From Haemophilus parainfluenzae (GTDB lineage Bacteria; Pseudomonadota; Gammaproteobacteria; Enterobacterales; Pasteurellaceae), in assembly GCF_014931375.1 (NCBI RefSeq), contig NZ_CP063117.1, positions 930,001-994,000 of the forward strand: a stretch of 64,000 nucleotides of DNA. The letters are read 5' to 3'. The position numbers and the translations under genes were made by a program. Below the pieces are notes generated by a model. The model saw only the letters and a program-made list of their open reading frames with translations. It did not search any database and was not told the DNA's origin. Positions 1 to 9,341 of this stretch are shown one piece after another. Each line of letters opens with the position of its first letter. Positions within the stretch are counted from its first letter, which is position 1.

Positions 1-276
1 AATAATCGTTGTGATTTCTGGTAGGTAACCTGTCACTAAACTTTCAGCGGTAATCAATGGATCTGTCAATGGCACAGTATCCAAAAGCATGCTTGAGCTG
101 TAATTGCCTTTTAGAATCCAAACTTGCCAAATTGGGCCACTTAAGAACATTAAAATAATACTTAATTGACTGATTCGACGTAGAATTAAAAAGCGATAAG
201 CATGCCACCAACCGAGTTTTTGGCGAGCTTCTAAGCCTGCATCTTTAGGCTTATTCGGGGTATATTTTTCAGCCAT
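1..276 (-). CDS. napH: Quinol dehydrogenase membrane subunit NapH, 5' part only (gene runs off the window)
   Basis: The minus strand from 276 to the window edge encodes the first 92 or so residues of NapH, the membrane iron-sulfur protein that with NapG passes electrons from menaquinol/ubiquinol towards the periplasmic nitrate reductase. The visible part has the conserved start ([14 protein letters not shown], then KLGWWHAYRFLILRR) and the first membrane segment followed by a WILKGNYSSS-type motif, as in other NapH proteins. The ATG shares one base with the napG stop (TAATG), which indicates translational coupling. Cysteine clusters expected further on lie outside the window. Identification is firm despite truncation by the window edge. 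Confidence 0.93.
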   Translation of the reverse strand, partial: MAEKYTPNKPKDAGLEARQKLGWWHAYRFLILRRISQLSIILMFLSGPIWQVWILKGNYSSSMLLDTVPLTDPLITAESLVTGYLPEITTII

Positions 277-1181
277 TATTTAACCCCCTTAATGTTTAAG
301 TCCAGATTTGGGAATTGCTCTGCTTCCGGAACTGTTGTTGGATTTGGTACATAATCCATTGTTGCACGGTTTGGTGTTGCCACTTTTTGGTTCGGTTGAA
401 CTTGCATTGGCTGATAAACCGGCTCATGTGAGCCTTCCGGCATACGAGCATCCATTGCTGGACGTAAGCCATCCGGATGTTGCTCCTCAATTAAGGATTT
501 TCCGGCATTTTGTTTTTCTTTCCAGCCTAAGCGATAGTGGCGACCGAGTAGTCCTTTGGCGATATCCATCGGTAAGACTTTAATTGCCGCTTCTTCTAAT
601 ACACAAGCTTGTTCGCATTTACCGCATCCGGTGCAAGCATCAGAGTGAACAGTTGGAATAAGCTTTGCATGAATCCCTGTACGATCATTGTGGATACGTT
701 CAAGTGTAATTGCTTTATCCACTAATGGACAAACGCGGTAACACACATCACAACGCAACCCTTGCCAGTTAAGACAAGTTTCATGGTCTAGCAATACGGC
801 TAACCCCATTCTCGCATCATTGATGTCTTTAAGTTCCTCACTTAATGCGCCACTTGGGCAAGCATTCATACAAGGAATATCCGGACACATTTCGCAAGGT
901 TTATCCCGAGCGATAAAATAAGGTGTGCCAGCTTCCATTGGTGAAATCAGCGAAGCTAAATGCAACATATCATATGGACACGCTTGGACGCATTGTCCGC
1001 AACGGGTACAAGCTGCCAAGAAATCCTTTTCCGGTAAAGCACCAGGTGGACGTAAGGCGATTCCTTCTTTAGCTTTAGCTTGTTGTTGCTGTAAGCCAAG
1101 AATAATACCAACCCCACACACTCCGGCAGCCGTTCTTGTCACATTTTTTAAAAACTGACGACGGTTAGGATCAAGTCTCAT
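276..1181 (-). CDS. napG: Ferredoxin-type protein NapG, Tat-exported
   Basis: This 301-residue periplasmic iron-sulfur protein forms, with NapH, a quinol-oxidising module feeding the Nap nitrate reductase. The N-terminus carries a twin-arginine signal (PNRRQFLK) followed by a hydrophobic stretch. Four cysteine clusters for [4Fe-4S] centres follow: [12 protein letters not shown] near residue 58, [14 protein letters not shown] near 96, CDVCYRVCP near 144 and [12 protein letters not shown] near 183. The C-terminal ~80 residues are proline-rich and probably extended. It follows napA by 116 bases in the operon and overlaps napH by one base. Confidence 0.96.
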   Translation of the reverse strand: MRLDPNRRQFLKNVTRTAAGVCGVGIILGLQQQQAKAKEGIALRPPGALPEKDFLAACTRCGQCVQACPYDMLHLASLISPMEAGTPYFIARDKPCEMCPDIPCMNACPSGALSEELKDINDARMGLAVLLDHETCLNWQGLRCDVCYRVCPLVDKAITLERIHNDRTGIHAKLIPTVHSDACTGCGKCEQACVLEEAAIKVLPMDIAKGLLGRHYRLGWKEKQNAGKSLIEEQHPDGLRPAMDARMPEGSHEPVYQPMQVQPNQKVATPNRATMDYVPNPTTVPEAEQFPNLDLNIKGVK

Positions 1182-1252
1182 CTGCGTTTCCTTTTATAAG
1201 CGGCCTGATTTTGTAAAAATGTTGCAAAATTTGACCGCTCTTATTTTAAATT

Positions 1253-1274
1253 CCCCTCTCTTGAAAGAGAGGAG
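1253..1274 (-). other. Intercistronic hairpin between napA and napG
   Basis: An 8-base perfect inverted repeat (CCTCTCTT / AAGAGAGG) lies just after the napA stop in the operon. On the transcribed strand no T-run follows, so it does not look like a normal terminator. It may protect the 3' end of napA message or mark a processing site; that role is inference. Confidence 0.5.
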
Positions 1275-1297
1275 CGACTAGAAACGAAAGGAAAATC

Positions 1298-3784
1298 CTA
1301 CGCTTTTTCCACTTTAACCGCACATTTTTTGAAGTCGGTTTCGCCTGAAATTGGATCGGTTGCATCCAATGTTAATTTGTTCGCAAGCTGACCCGCATCA
1401 AAGAAGGTGGTATAAATTAAGCCCTGAGGACATTTGTTACGACCACGGGTATCTAAGTAAGAAACCATTTCACCACGACGTGTAATTAATTTCACTTTAT
1501 CCCCATGACGTAAGCCATATTTTTTCGCATCCGCTGGGTGCATCCAAACTAAGTTATTCGGGAACGCACGGTGTAATTCAGGTACACGACGAGTCATGGT
1601 ACCGGTATGCCAGTGTTCAAGTACACGACCAGTACATAACCATAATGGATATTCTTCATCTGGTGATTCTGCAGGGTCTTCATAAGGCACACCTAAGATA
1701 ATTGCTTTTTTATCCGGATAACCGTAGAACGCAACATCTTCGCCTGCTTTAACGTACGGGTCAAAGCCTTCACGGTAACGCCATAAGGTTTCTTTACCGT
1801 CAACAACCGGCCAACGTAAACCACGTACTTGGTGGTAAGTATCAAATGGTGCTAAGTCATGGCCATGACCACGACCAAAGCTTGCGTATTCTTCGAATAA
1901 GCCTTTTTGTAGGTAGTAACCAAAGTGATCTGCTTCATCATTGATGTATCCTGGAACATCCGTTGGTATTTTATATTTGTTTACTTCACCATTCTCGTAA
2001 AGTACTTCATATAAAGTCTTACCACGATATTCTGGCATTTGAGCTAATAATTCTTCGCCCCATACTTCATCTGTTTTGAAGTATTTAGAGAATTCCACAA
2101 TTTGCCATAAGTCAGAACGAGACTCACCAGGACCTTTCACTTGTTGACGCCATAATTGGGTACGACGTTCTGCGTTACCATAGCCCCCTTCTTTTTCTAC
2201 CCACATACAAGTAGGGAGAATTAGGTCTGCTGCAACTGCAGAAACGGATGGGTAAGGGTCTGAAACAACGATGAAGTTTTCAGGGTTACGCCAACCAGGG
2301 AAAATTTCGTCGTTAATGTTTGGACCACCTTGCATGTTGTTGGTACAAAGTTGCCATAAGAAGTTTAATTTACCATCTTTTAATGCACGGCTTTGTTGTA
2401 CAGCTGCGTATCCAGGTACAGTTGGAATGGTACCTTTTGGTAATTTCCATTTTTTCTCAGCGATTTCAACGTGTTTAGGATTGGTTACTACCATGTCCGC
2501 TGGTAAACGGTGAACGAAAGTACCCACTTCACGAGCTGTACCACAAGCTGAAGGTTGACCAGTTAATGAGAATGGACCGCAACCAGGTTTAGAAATTTTA
2601 CCGGTTAATAAGTGTACGTTATAGATCATGTGGTTAACCCATACACCACGAGTGTGTTGGTTAAAGCCCATTGTCCAGTAAGATACTAAGTTTTGTTCTG
2701 GATCTGCGTACATCTTCGCAAGAGTTTCAAGCTGATCTTTTGGTACACCAGAAATACGGTGTGCTTCGTCTAATGTATAAGGTGCAACGATTTTCTTGAA
2801 TTCTTCGAAGTCAGAGTCATACATTTTACCTGCAGTTTTACGGTTTTTCGCTGCAACTTCAAGTGGGTGTTCTGGACGTAGACCATAACCGATATCAGTT
2901 TCACCACGTTTGAATTTAGTATGTTTATTAACGAAATCCCAGTTTACTTTATCGTTTTGGATAATGTAGTTTGCAATGTAGTTAAGGATTGCAAGGTCTG
3001 CATGTGGATTAAATACGATAGGCACATCAGCTAATTCAAACGAACGGTGTTCGAATGTTGACATAACCACCACTTTCACGTTATCAGAAGAAAGACGACG
3101 GTCAGAAATACGAGACCATAAAATTGGGTGCATTTCCGCCATGTTTGAACCCCAAAGCACAAATGCATCGGTTTTCTCGATATCGTTATAGCAACCCATT
3201 GGTTCATCCATACCAAATGTACGCATAAACGCAACCGCTGCAGACGCCATACAGTGACGAGCATTAGGGTCGATAGTATTAGAACGGAAACCAGCTTTCC
3301 AAAGTTTTACTTTTGCGTAACCTTCGTAGATGGTTGTTTGACCGGAAGAGAACATCCCTACAGCATTTGGTTCTTTTTTCTTCAAGATGTCTTTGATTTT
3401 TTCCGCCATGATAGTGAAAGCTTGATCCCAAGAAACAGGTGTAAAGTCACCTTCTTTATGGAATTTACCATCTTTCATACGTAATAACGGAGTTTGTACA
3501 CGGTCTGCACCGTACATGATTTTAGAAAGGAAGTAACCTTTGATACAGTTTAAACCACGGTTTACCTCTGCATCTGGGTCACCTTGAGTTGCGACAACTC
3601 GACCATCTTTGGTTCCTACCAATACGCTACATCCTGTACCACAGAAACGACATGGCGCTTTATCCCATTTGATGCCCATATCTTCTGCCGCATCAACCTG
3701 TTTAACAGGGATGGTCATACCGGCAGCCGCTGCTGCTGCAAGCGCAGCATTGGCTTTCATAAAATCTCTACGATTAAGTTCCAT
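1298..3784 (-). CDS. napA: Periplasmic nitrate reductase catalytic subunit NapA
   Basis: NapA reduces nitrate to nitrite in the periplasm using a Mo-bis-MGD cofactor and one [4Fe-4S] cluster. A Tat signal (LNRRDFMK) opens the protein, followed by an Ala-rich hydrophobic segment. The cluster ligands CRFCGTGC plus the later CIKGYFLSK cysteine sit near residues 45-85, and the likely molybdenum-ligand cysteine is in RHCMAS near residue 175. The rest matches the DMSO-reductase-family fold, ending with the dinucleotide-binding domain. Start: I use the ATG at 3784 (828 residues). The in-frame GTG 12 bases upstream lies in a Shine-Dalgarno-like GGGGA and is probably not used. Confidence 0.97.
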   Translation of the reverse strand: MELNRRDFMKANAALAAAAAAGMTIPVKQVDAAEDMGIKWDKAPCRFCGTGCSVLVGTKDGRVVATQGDPDAEVNRGLNCIKGYFLSKIMYGADRVQTPLLRMKDGKFHKEGDFTPVSWDQAFTIMAEKIKDILKKKEPNAVGMFSSGQTTIYEGYAKVKLWKAGFRSNTIDPNARHCMASAAVAFMRTFGMDEPMGCYNDIEKTDAFVLWGSNMAEMHPILWSRISDRRLSSDNVKVVVMSTFEHRSFELADVPIVFNPHADLAILNYIANYIIQNDKVNWDFVNKHTKFKRGETDIGYGLRPEHPLEVAAKNRKTAGKMYDSDFEEFKKIVAPYTLDEAHRISGVPKDQLETLAKMYADPEQNLVSYWTMGFNQHTRGVWVNHMIYNVHLLTGKISKPGCGPFSLTGQPSACGTAREVGTFVHRLPADMVVTNPKHVEIAEKKWKLPKGTIPTVPGYAAVQQSRALKDGKLNFLWQLCTNNMQGGPNINDEIFPGWRNPENFIVVSDPYPSVSAVAADLILPTCMWVEKEGGYGNAERRTQLWRQQVKGPGESRSDLWQIVEFSKYFKTDEVWGEELLAQMPEYRGKTLYEVLYENGEVNKYKIPTDVPGYINDEADHFGYYLQKGLFEEYASFGRGHGHDLAPFDTYHQVRGLRWPVVDGKETLWRYREGFDPYVKAGEDVAFYGYPDKKAIILGVPYEDPAESPDEEYPLWLCTGRVLEHWHTGTMTRRVPELHRAFPNNLVWMHPADAKKYGLRHGDKVKLITRRGEMVSYLDTRGRNKCPQGLIYTTFFDAGQLANKLTLDATDPISGETDFKKCAVKVEKA

Positions 3785-3847
3785 AGTTTTCCCCACTCGT
3801 TGTTGAATTTTTTAGAATATACAAAATGGCATGTATACCTAAATTAT

Positions 3848-4111
3848 TTATTTTTCATCTAAGTAATTCGAAATTAAAGAAACGACAATTACTCCTGGGA
3901 TATCTTTAATTTCATCCATAAGATCCGCTAATGCTAATTGACGGTCACTTTCAAGGGTGACCACCAATTTGCCTTCATCAGATTTTTCGCCATGAATCTC
4001 AGCGGTTGGAATCGCTAAAATGGCTTCTTTGACTTGGTTAAGTTTTTCTGGTCTGGCTTGCACAACAATGCTGCATACATACCAGTTCTCATTTTCGCTA
4101 AATTGACTCAT
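3848..4111 (-). CDS. napD: NapD, chaperone for NapA maturation
   Basis: A small cytoplasmic protein (87 residues from the ATG) that binds the NapA twin-arginine signal peptide and delays export until the cofactor is inserted. The sequence has the family core (WYVCSIVVQARPEK, then IHGEKSDEGKLVVTLE) expected for the ferredoxin-like NapD fold. The ATG at 4111 lies inside the end of napF, a 14-base overlap that suggests coupled translation. A TTG 15 bases upstream is also in frame but is the weaker start. The order napF-napD-napA is the Haemophilus arrangement. Confidence 0.92.
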   Translation of the reverse strand: MSQFSENENWYVCSIVVQARPEKLNQVKEAILAIPTAEIHGEKSDEGKLVVTLESDRQLALADLMDEIKDIPGVIVVSLISNYLDEK

Positions 4112-4640
4112 CGATATTTGTTTCAATATTAAAAATTTTTATTGCTTTTGTTGGGCAAACACTTAGGCAAGCGCCACAACCATTACAGCTTTCTAAATCC
4201 AATATGGGTTTTGCTACACCACCAAGTTGTAATCTAAAACGGATGGCATTCATCGGGCAGCTATCTTGGCAACTTCGACATTCCACTCGATTTTCCGTTA
4301 GACATTGCGTTGTAATCTCAACTTTATGTGTCCAAGGCTCTTCTTCTAATGAACGAAAAATTGGTTGTTCACAGACTAAAACACATTTTTGGCAGAACGT
4401 GCATTCACCCTTGTCAAATTGTATTTCAGGGAAACCGCCATCGCCTTTTACGATAATCTGGGTTTCACATACCAGTATGCAATCACCACACCGTGTACAT
4501 TTCTCCGTAAAATCACTTTCGTTTATTGACCAAGGTGGACGTATAGCATTAATACCTTGAATTTTCGCGTTTTCAGAATGTAACGATTGTAAAAATTGCC
4601 CACGTAATAATTGTCTGCGAGAAGGATTTTCAATCGCCAT
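4098..4640 (-). CDS. napF: Ferredoxin-type protein NapF
   Basis: The first gene of the nap operon encodes a 180-residue cytoplasmic iron-sulfur protein, thought to help assemble or activate NapA before export. Cysteine clusters are CTRCGDCILVCE (about residue 48), CTFCQKCVLVCEQP (about 80), CRSCQDSCPMNAIR (about 120) and CNGCGACLSVCPTKAI (about 152), enough for several [4Fe-4S] centres. There is no Tat signal: the SRRQLLRG motif near residue 7 has no following hydrophobic segment, as is usual for NapF. Regulation probably acts at the upstream region holding FNR- and NarP-like sites. Confidence 0.95.
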   Translation of the reverse strand: MAIENPSRRQLLRGQFLQSLHSENAKIQGINAIRPPWSINESDFTEKCTRCGDCILVCETQIIVKGDGGFPEIQFDKGECTFCQKCVLVCEQPIFRSLEEEPWTHKVEITTQCLTENRVECRSCQDSCPMNAIRFRLQLGGVAKPILDLESCNGCGACLSVCPTKAIKIFNIETNIDESI

Positions 4641-4705
4641 ATTTTTCTTTAAAGTTCGGTATTTTCAAGGGATGCATTATCTAGTGCTAATAAAAAAATA
4701 GTAAC

Positions 4706-4720
4706 TACCTAAAAGGAGTA
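4706..4720 (-). promoter_or_regulatory. NarP/NarL-type heptamer pair upstream of napF (putative)
   Basis: On the minus strand TACTCCT (4714-4720) is a perfect match to the TACYYMT heptamer, followed one base later by TTAGGTA, close to the inverted half-site. The usual spacing is two bases rather than one, so this is a candidate only. NarQ-NarP control of nap is known in Haemophilus. Confidence 0.4.
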
Positions 4721-4744
4721 GTTTTTAAGAAATATACACTTTTG

Positions 4745-4758
4745 TTGAGATAGATCAA
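4745..4758. promoter_or_regulatory. FNR box upstream of napF (putative)
   Basis: The sequence TTGAGATAGATCAA matches the FNR consensus TTGAT-N4-ATCAA with one mismatch. It lies about 105 bases before the napF start. A possible -10 (TACTAT at 4698-4703, minus strand) would place the box about 60 bases before transcription start, similar to the FNR site of E. coli napF. The start site itself is not visible from sequence. Confidence 0.55.
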
Positions 4759-4821
4759 TGATATTTTGAAGAAATGTTATTAGTGTAAATAAATTGTTAA
4801 AATATAAGTGAAAATGATTAT

Positions 4822-4850
4822 TAAATAGGGCGGAAGAACCGCCCTGAAGT
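4822..4850 (-). terminator. Rho-independent terminator of trmB-yggL
   Basis: A GC-rich hairpin (GGGCGG, 5-base loop, CCGCCC at 4828-4844) lies just after the yggL stop on the minus strand. It is followed by an AT-rich tail (TATTTAATAAT) rather than a clean T-run. Confidence 0.6.
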
Positions 4851-4862
4851 GAGTTTAAAATA

Positions 4863-5204
4863 TTATGCGTTTTGGGTTGGGTAATCCCACCAAATATCGA
4901 ATAATTCACTGATTTCGATTTGTTGTAATTTATTTTCTTCTAACCATTTTTTCACTAATTGACGATGGCTTTCATCACATTTACCGATTTTCTCTAAGCA
5001 AACTAAGCCTTCCCAATGTAAATAGCCGCTACCTTCATAAGCTAAGCCGTTTGGTTGAATCACTTCAGCAATAAAACGGTCAACGGTTTCATCGATAGTT
5101 TCGATGCTGGTCCCTTCAGCAAATTGCCAATTCACTAAAAAGCCTAATTCTTGGAATTCAGCTAAGTGAAGTTTTTTACGTTGACGTTGATTACGAGTTT
5201 TCAT
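4863..5204 (-). CDS. yggL: YggL family (DUF469) protein
   Basis: A 113-residue cytoplasmic protein of the YggL family. The hallmark stretches KLHLAEFQELGF, YEGSGYLHWEGL, IGKCDESHR and ELFDIWWDYP are all present, and length is normal. The biochemical role is poorly defined; E. coli YggL has been linked to ribosome assembly. The start is the ATG at 5204, ten bases after AGGAG; an in-frame TTG two codons upstream is less likely. It sits downstream of trmB, as in E. coli, and probably shares its transcript. Confidence 0.9.
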   Translation of the reverse strand: MKTRNQRQRKKLHLAEFQELGFLVNWQFAEGTSIETIDETVDRFIAEVIQPNGLAYEGSGYLHWEGLVCLEKIGKCDESHRQLVKKWLEENKLQQIEISELFDIWWDYPTQNA

Positions 5205-5255
5205 TTTCAATGTTCTCCTATGTTAAGGTAATGGGTATCGTCATCATCTCGATGA

Positions 5256-6002
5256 TTATTTTTTCTTAAAGTATAAATCCCATACGCCGTGACCTAAGCG
5301 ATGACCGCGCGCCTCAAATTTTGTAAGAGGGCGGAAATCAGGACGTGGAATATAATCTTGTTCGGCAGCATTGACTAAATTTTCATTGGCTGAAAGCACT
5401 TCGAGCATTTGTTCTGCATAGTTCTCCCAGTCCGTAGCCATATGAATAAAGCCATTGGGTTGTAATTTTTGTACAACTTGCTCTACAAAGTGCGGTTGAA
5501 CAATGCGGCGTTTATGATGTTTTGCTTTATGCCAAGGGTCTGGGAAGAAAAGCTGTAAACCGCCTAATTCGCCGTCTTTCACACAATCACGTAAAATTTC
5601 AGTGGCATCATGGCAAATCACGCGAAGATTTTTCACACCTTTTTCTACCGCATAAGCAATACAGGCTCCCACACCAGGCGTATGCACTTCAATACCGAGA
5701 TAATTTTTATCAGGATTCGCTTCAGCCATATCCACTAAAGATTTACCCATCCCGAAGCCAATTTCTAATATAACGGGATTCGTATTGCCATAAATCACGG
5801 CAAAATCAAAAGGGGCGTTTTGATAATCTAATCCAAGATCAGCCCAGTGATCGTTCATCATATTTTTTTGAAAATCACTTAAGCGACCTGTCCGCAACAC
5901 AAAGCTACGAACTTTACGTTTATAACGACCATCTTCTGTAAATTCAGCCGTTTCAACGGTTTTACGTTTTTGATCAGCAAAGGTTTTTTGCTCTTCTGTC
6001 AT
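5256..6002 (-). CDS. trmB: tRNA (guanine-N7)-methyltransferase TrmB
   Basis: TrmB methylates G46 in the variable loop of tRNAs using S-adenosylmethionine. The Rossmann SAM-binding motif is [10 protein letters not shown] near residue 75, followed by [13 protein letters not shown]. The catalytic region has [16 protein letters not shown] near residue 150, and the C-terminal [17 protein letters not shown] completes the family signature. At 248 residues it is of normal length. It is transcribed upstream of yggL with a 51-base gap. Confidence 0.96.
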   Translation of the reverse strand: MTEEQKTFADQKRKTVETAEFTEDGRYKRKVRSFVLRTGRLSDFQKNMMNDHWADLGLDYQNAPFDFAVIYGNTNPVILEIGFGMGKSLVDMAEANPDKNYLGIEVHTPGVGACIAYAVEKGVKNLRVICHDATEILRDCVKDGELGGLQLFFPDPWHKAKHHKRRIVQPHFVEQVVQKLQPNGFIHMATDWENYAEQMLEVLSANENLVNAAEQDYIPRPDFRPLTKFEARGHRLGHGVWDLYFKKK

Positions 6003-6115
6003 GGTTTTTATTCGCTCAATTAAAATTGGCGGCGATTATACACTAAAAGGCAAGGTTGTGGGATTTTTCCACCTAATTCCCGTATAATAGCGAAAATTTT
6101 TAATTGTTTTTTGTT

Positions 6116-8305
6116 ATGAATATTGTCCGAGTTGCATTAGCCGTACCGCTTCCCCGATTCTTTGATTATCTCTATTCGCCCCACTTGACACCAATTGTTG
6201 GTGGACGAGTGTTGGTGCCTTTCGGTTCGCAAAAACGAGTCGGGATCGTGGTGGATTTGCCCGCTTCTTCGGATGTCGCAAAAGAGAAGTTAAAACCGAT
6301 TATTGATGTACTTGATGCTGACTCACTTTTTAATTCCACAACGTGGGATTGGTTAGCTTGGTCGGCTAATTATTATCGTGCAGCCTTAGGCGATGTGTTG
6401 TTTCAAGCATTACCGGTCAAACTCCGTAATGGAGAAAGTGCGGTTAAAAATGACCGCACTTTTTGGCGTATTACGGAACTTGGAAAACAAGCATTAGAAT
6501 CAGGCGAGCTAAAACGCGCTAAAAAACAAATTGAAGCCTTAAATTTATTGCTCACGCAAGATCTAGAAAAAGGTAACAATGAGATCAGCTCCGCAATTTG
6601 GTCAGCCCTTAAAGGCAAAGATTATGTGGAAGAGATTATTGTACCTTCTGAACAAAAAAGTTGGCAGCAAGCGCTAGGGGATAATCCTTTAGTTAATCTT
6701 GATAACCGATTGACCTTAAACAAGCAACAAGCCCTTGCATTTAGCCAGTTGCTTTTCCAAGAAGGCTTTAATGTGTGGTTGTTAGAGGGCGTAACTGGTT
6801 CGGGCAAAACCGAAATCTATCTGCAATACATTGAAGAGGTGTTAAAGAAAGGCAAGCAGGTTTTAGTGCTTGTTCCTGAAATTGGGCTTACCCCTCAGAC
6901 AGTGAGACGGTTCCAAGCACGTTTTAATGTGGAAATTGATGTATTGCATTCCAACTTGAACGATACGCAACGCTTAAATGTCTGGGAGCGTGCAAGAACG
7001 GGGCAAAGTGCAATCGTGATCGGTACGAGATCGGCACTTTTTACCCAATTTTCAGATCTCGGCTTAATTATTTTAGATGAAGAACATGACGGCTCGTTTA
7101 AACAGCAAGATGGTTGGCGTTATCATGCAAGAGATTTAGGCGTTGTTTTAGCGCAAAAGCTCAATATCCCTATCTTATTAGGTTCTGCCACACCAAGTTT
7201 GGAAAGTGTGAATAACGTACAAAATGGTAAATATCATCATTTGGTCTTATCAAAAAGAGCCGGAAATGCGACCGCACTTCGCCAGTTTGTGATTGATTTA
7301 AAACATCAACGAATTCAAAACGGCTTATCCGAACCGCTATTGCAACGTATGCAAGAACACTTAGAAAAAGGCAATCAAGTATTGTTATTCCTTAATCGAC
7401 GTGGATTTGCACCTGTGTTGTTATGTCATGAATGTGGCTGGATTGATGAATGTCATCATTGTGAAAAACCTTATACTTATCACCAACACCAGCGCGTTTT
7501 ACGCTGCCATCATTGTGGTGCGCAAAAAACAGTGCCGATGCAATGTGGTCATTGCGGTTCAACGCATTTAGTCACAACGGGTTTAGGCACGGAACAACTG
7601 GAGGAAACCTTAAAAGCACGTTTTCCACAATACAATATTGCACGTATTGATCGCGATAGTACGGCGCGAAAAGGCAAGCTTGAAGGTTATTTAGAGGATA
7701 TTCAGCAAGGTAAAAGTCAGATTTTAATTGGCACCCAAATGTTAGCCAAAGGACACCATTTTTCGAATGTCACTTTGGTTGCTTTAGTGAATGTGGATAA
7801 TGCGTTGTTTTCTCTTGATTTCAGAGCCGAAGAACGTTTGGCGCAGCTTTATGTACAAGTGGCGGGGCGCTCAGGCAGAGCGGAGAAACAGGGGGAAGTG
7901 GTTTTGCAGACGCACTATCCGGATCATCCGTTATTAACCACCTTGCTTGAAAAGGGCTATCAAGCCTTTGCAGAAGAAACCTTGAAGTTGCGGCATAATA
8001 TGGGCTTGCCTCCATTTAGTTTCCAAGCCTTGTTTAAAGCCCAATGTCGTCATTCTGAAGAGGCGGAAAATGCATTGTCGCAATTGGCGTCTTTCTTCTA
8101 TGAGCAAAAAATTGAAGGCTTGCAAGTGTTGGGACCAATTCCTGCACCGTTCAGCAAAAAAGCGGGACAGTATCGTTGGCAGTTACTATTACAACACGCC
8201 TCTCGAAAACAATTACAGGCTGCATTGAGTCGATATTCACCAGAGTTGATAAAGTCTTCTCAAGTGCGGTTAATTTTAGACGTGGATCCATTGGATTTGA
8301 GTTAG
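6116..8305 (+). CDS. priA: Primosomal protein N' (replication restart helicase PriA)
   Basis: PriA is a 3'-to-5' helicase that recognises stalled forks and recombination intermediates and loads the replisome. The N-terminal DNA-binding domain is followed by Walker A GVTGSGKTEIY near residue 225, the DEEH box near residue 320, and two zinc-binding cysteine arrays (CHECGWIDECHHCE, then CHHCG and CGHCG) near 436-480. The helicase C-terminal motif VAGRSGRAEKQG follows. I start at ATG 6116 (729 residues); a TTG 12 bases upstream is also in frame. A TATAAT at 6083-6088 is a plausible -10. The coding sequence contains an inverted uptake-signal pair at 6435-6462. Confidence 0.97.
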   Translation: MNIVRVALAVPLPRFFDYLYSPHLTPIVGGRVLVPFGSQKRVGIVVDLPASSDVAKEKLKPIIDVLDADSLFNSTTWDWLAWSANYYRAALGDVLFQALPVKLRNGESAVKNDRTFWRITELGKQALESGELKRAKKQIEALNLLLTQDLEKGNNEISSAIWSALKGKDYVEEIIVPSEQKSWQQALGDNPLVNLDNRLTLNKQQALAFSQLLFQEGFNVWLLEGVTGSGKTEIYLQYIEEVLKKGKQVLVLVPEIGLTPQTVRRFQARFNVEIDVLHSNLNDTQRLNVWERARTGQSAIVIGTRSALFTQFSDLGLIILDEEHDGSFKQQDGWRYHARDLGVVLAQKLNIPILLGSATPSLESVNNVQNGKYHHLVLSKRAGNATALRQFVIDLKHQRIQNGLSEPLLQRMQEHLEKGNQVLLFLNRRGFAPVLLCHECGWIDECHHCEKPYTYHQHQRVLRCHHCGAQKTVPMQCGHCGSTHLVTTGLGTEQLEETLKARFPQYNIARIDRDSTARKGKLEGYLEDIQQGKSQILIGTQMLAKGHHFSNVTLVALVNVDNALFSLDFRAEERLAQLYVQVAGRSGRAEKQGEVVLQTHYPDHPLLTTLLEKGYQAFAEETLKLRHNMGLPPFSFQALFKAQCRHSEEAENALSQLASFFYEQKIEGLQVLGPIPAPFSKKAGQYRWQLLLQHASRKQLQAALSRYSPELIKSSQVRLILDVDPLDLS
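6435..6462. repeat. Inverted pair of uptake signal sequences inside priA
   Basis: AAAGTGCGGT and its exact reverse complement ACCGCACTTT face each other across 8 bases, and two more T follow. In the priA frame this encodes roughly ESAVKNDRTFW. In structure it equals the intrinsic terminators made from uptake signals elsewhere in the window, but it lies mid-gene. Confidence 0.85.
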
Positions 8306-8398
8306 CAAAAATTCCCTAGAAAAATGCACAGTTTTTCAGTAGAATTAAGCGTTTTTTATACTCTAAGTTTAATTTATCGAATATTTTAGGATTTTATC

Positions 8399-9265
8399 GT
8401 GGCTCATCGAGATTTTGCCGGTCGAAGCGGCTCAAAAAATAATAAAAAGAAAGCAAAGAAAAGTTTTAATCGCAATACCTTAATTGCTCTTGCGTTGGTG
8501 GCGGTATTAGGTTTTGGGTTAGGGCTTTACTTCTTAAAAAGTAAAACACCTGAACCTGTCGTGACAACAACGGTTCAACCAGAAAAACCGCAACCGAAAA
8601 GTGTGTTACCAAATCGTCCAGAAGAAGTATGGCACTACATTAAAGAATTAGAAACCCGTACGGTGCCAGTGGATAATAATCCTTCTTCCGTTGAAAAAAA
8701 TATGCGTTTGACGGAAGAACAACGTCAAGTGCTCATCCAAATGGAAAAAGAGCAAAAGGCTGCAGAAGAAGCGAAAAAATTAGAAGCTCAGCGTAAAGAG
8801 CAAGAAGCAGCGAATGCAGAAAAAGCCGCGGCTCAAGCACAGCAAGCTCAACCAGCGCAGACAGTTCAAACTCAGCCAGCTCAGCAACCAGCAAAATCAG
8901 AAGCGAAAAAGCCTGAGCCAGTTAAAAAGCCTGAACCGCCGAAAAAAGCGGAAGTGGTGAAAGCTGAACCAGTAAAAACAGAACCGGCTAAAACGGAGCA
9001 ACCGAAAAAAGCAGAACCAAAACCTGCTGAACAGCAAGTACAGGCTAGCGGTAAAAAATTTGGTTTACAATGTGGTGCATTTAAAAATCGTGCGCAAGCA
9101 GAAAGCTTACAAGGTCGTCTAGCGATGGCTGGCGTAAATGCACAAATTGCGACAAGTGAAGAATGGAACCGCGTACGTGTAGGACCATTTGGTAGTCGAG
9201 ATGCAGCAACAGCAGCACAAGATAAAGCAAAATCAGTGGCGAGTTGCGTTGTGATTGGAATGTAA
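8399..9265 (+). CDS. ftsN: Cell division protein FtsN (SPOR domain)
   Basis: A late divisome protein that activates septal peptidoglycan synthesis. The 288-residue product has a short basic cytoplasmic tail, one membrane segment at about residues 29-47, a long low-complexity periplasmic linker rich in Ala, Gln, Lys, Glu and Pro (about 115-215), and a C-terminal SPOR domain beginning FGLQCGAFKNRAQAESL. The start is GTG at 8399, seven bases after AGGA. It follows priA by 93 bases and ends at a terminator made of two inverted uptake signals. Confidence 0.94.
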   Translation: MAHRDFAGRSGSKNNKKKAKKSFNRNTLIALALVAVLGFGLGLYFLKSKTPEPVVTTTVQPEKPQPKSVLPNRPEEVWHYIKELETRTVPVDNNPSSVEKNMRLTEEQRQVLIQMEKEQKAAEEAKKLEAQRKEQEAANAEKAAAQAQQAQPAQTVQTQPAQQPAKSEAKKPEPVKKPEPPKKAEVVKAEPVKTEPAKTEQPKKAEPKPAEQQVQASGKKFGLQCGAFKNRAQAESLQGRLAMAGVNAQIATSEEWNRVRVGPFGSRDAATAAQDKAKSVASCVVIGM

Positions 9266-9275
9266 TTCAGAATTT

Positions 9276-9309
9276 AAAAGTGCGGTTAAAAATAACCGCA
9301 CTTTTTTTA
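9276..9309 (+). terminator. Terminator of ftsN built from inverted uptake signals
   Basis: AAAAGTGCGGTTA (9276-9288) pairs perfectly with TAACCGCACTTTT (9293-9305) across a four-A loop and runs into a T-tract. Both arms contain the 9-base uptake core. Confidence 0.9.
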
Positions 9310-9341
9310 TATTTTCACTTGCCAAAAAACGAAAAATCAAT

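Noticed and set aside
4810..4828. Possible Fur box near the yggL terminator
   Set aside because: Only about 11 of 19 bases match the consensus, mostly because the region is AT-rich, and no iron gene is adjacent.
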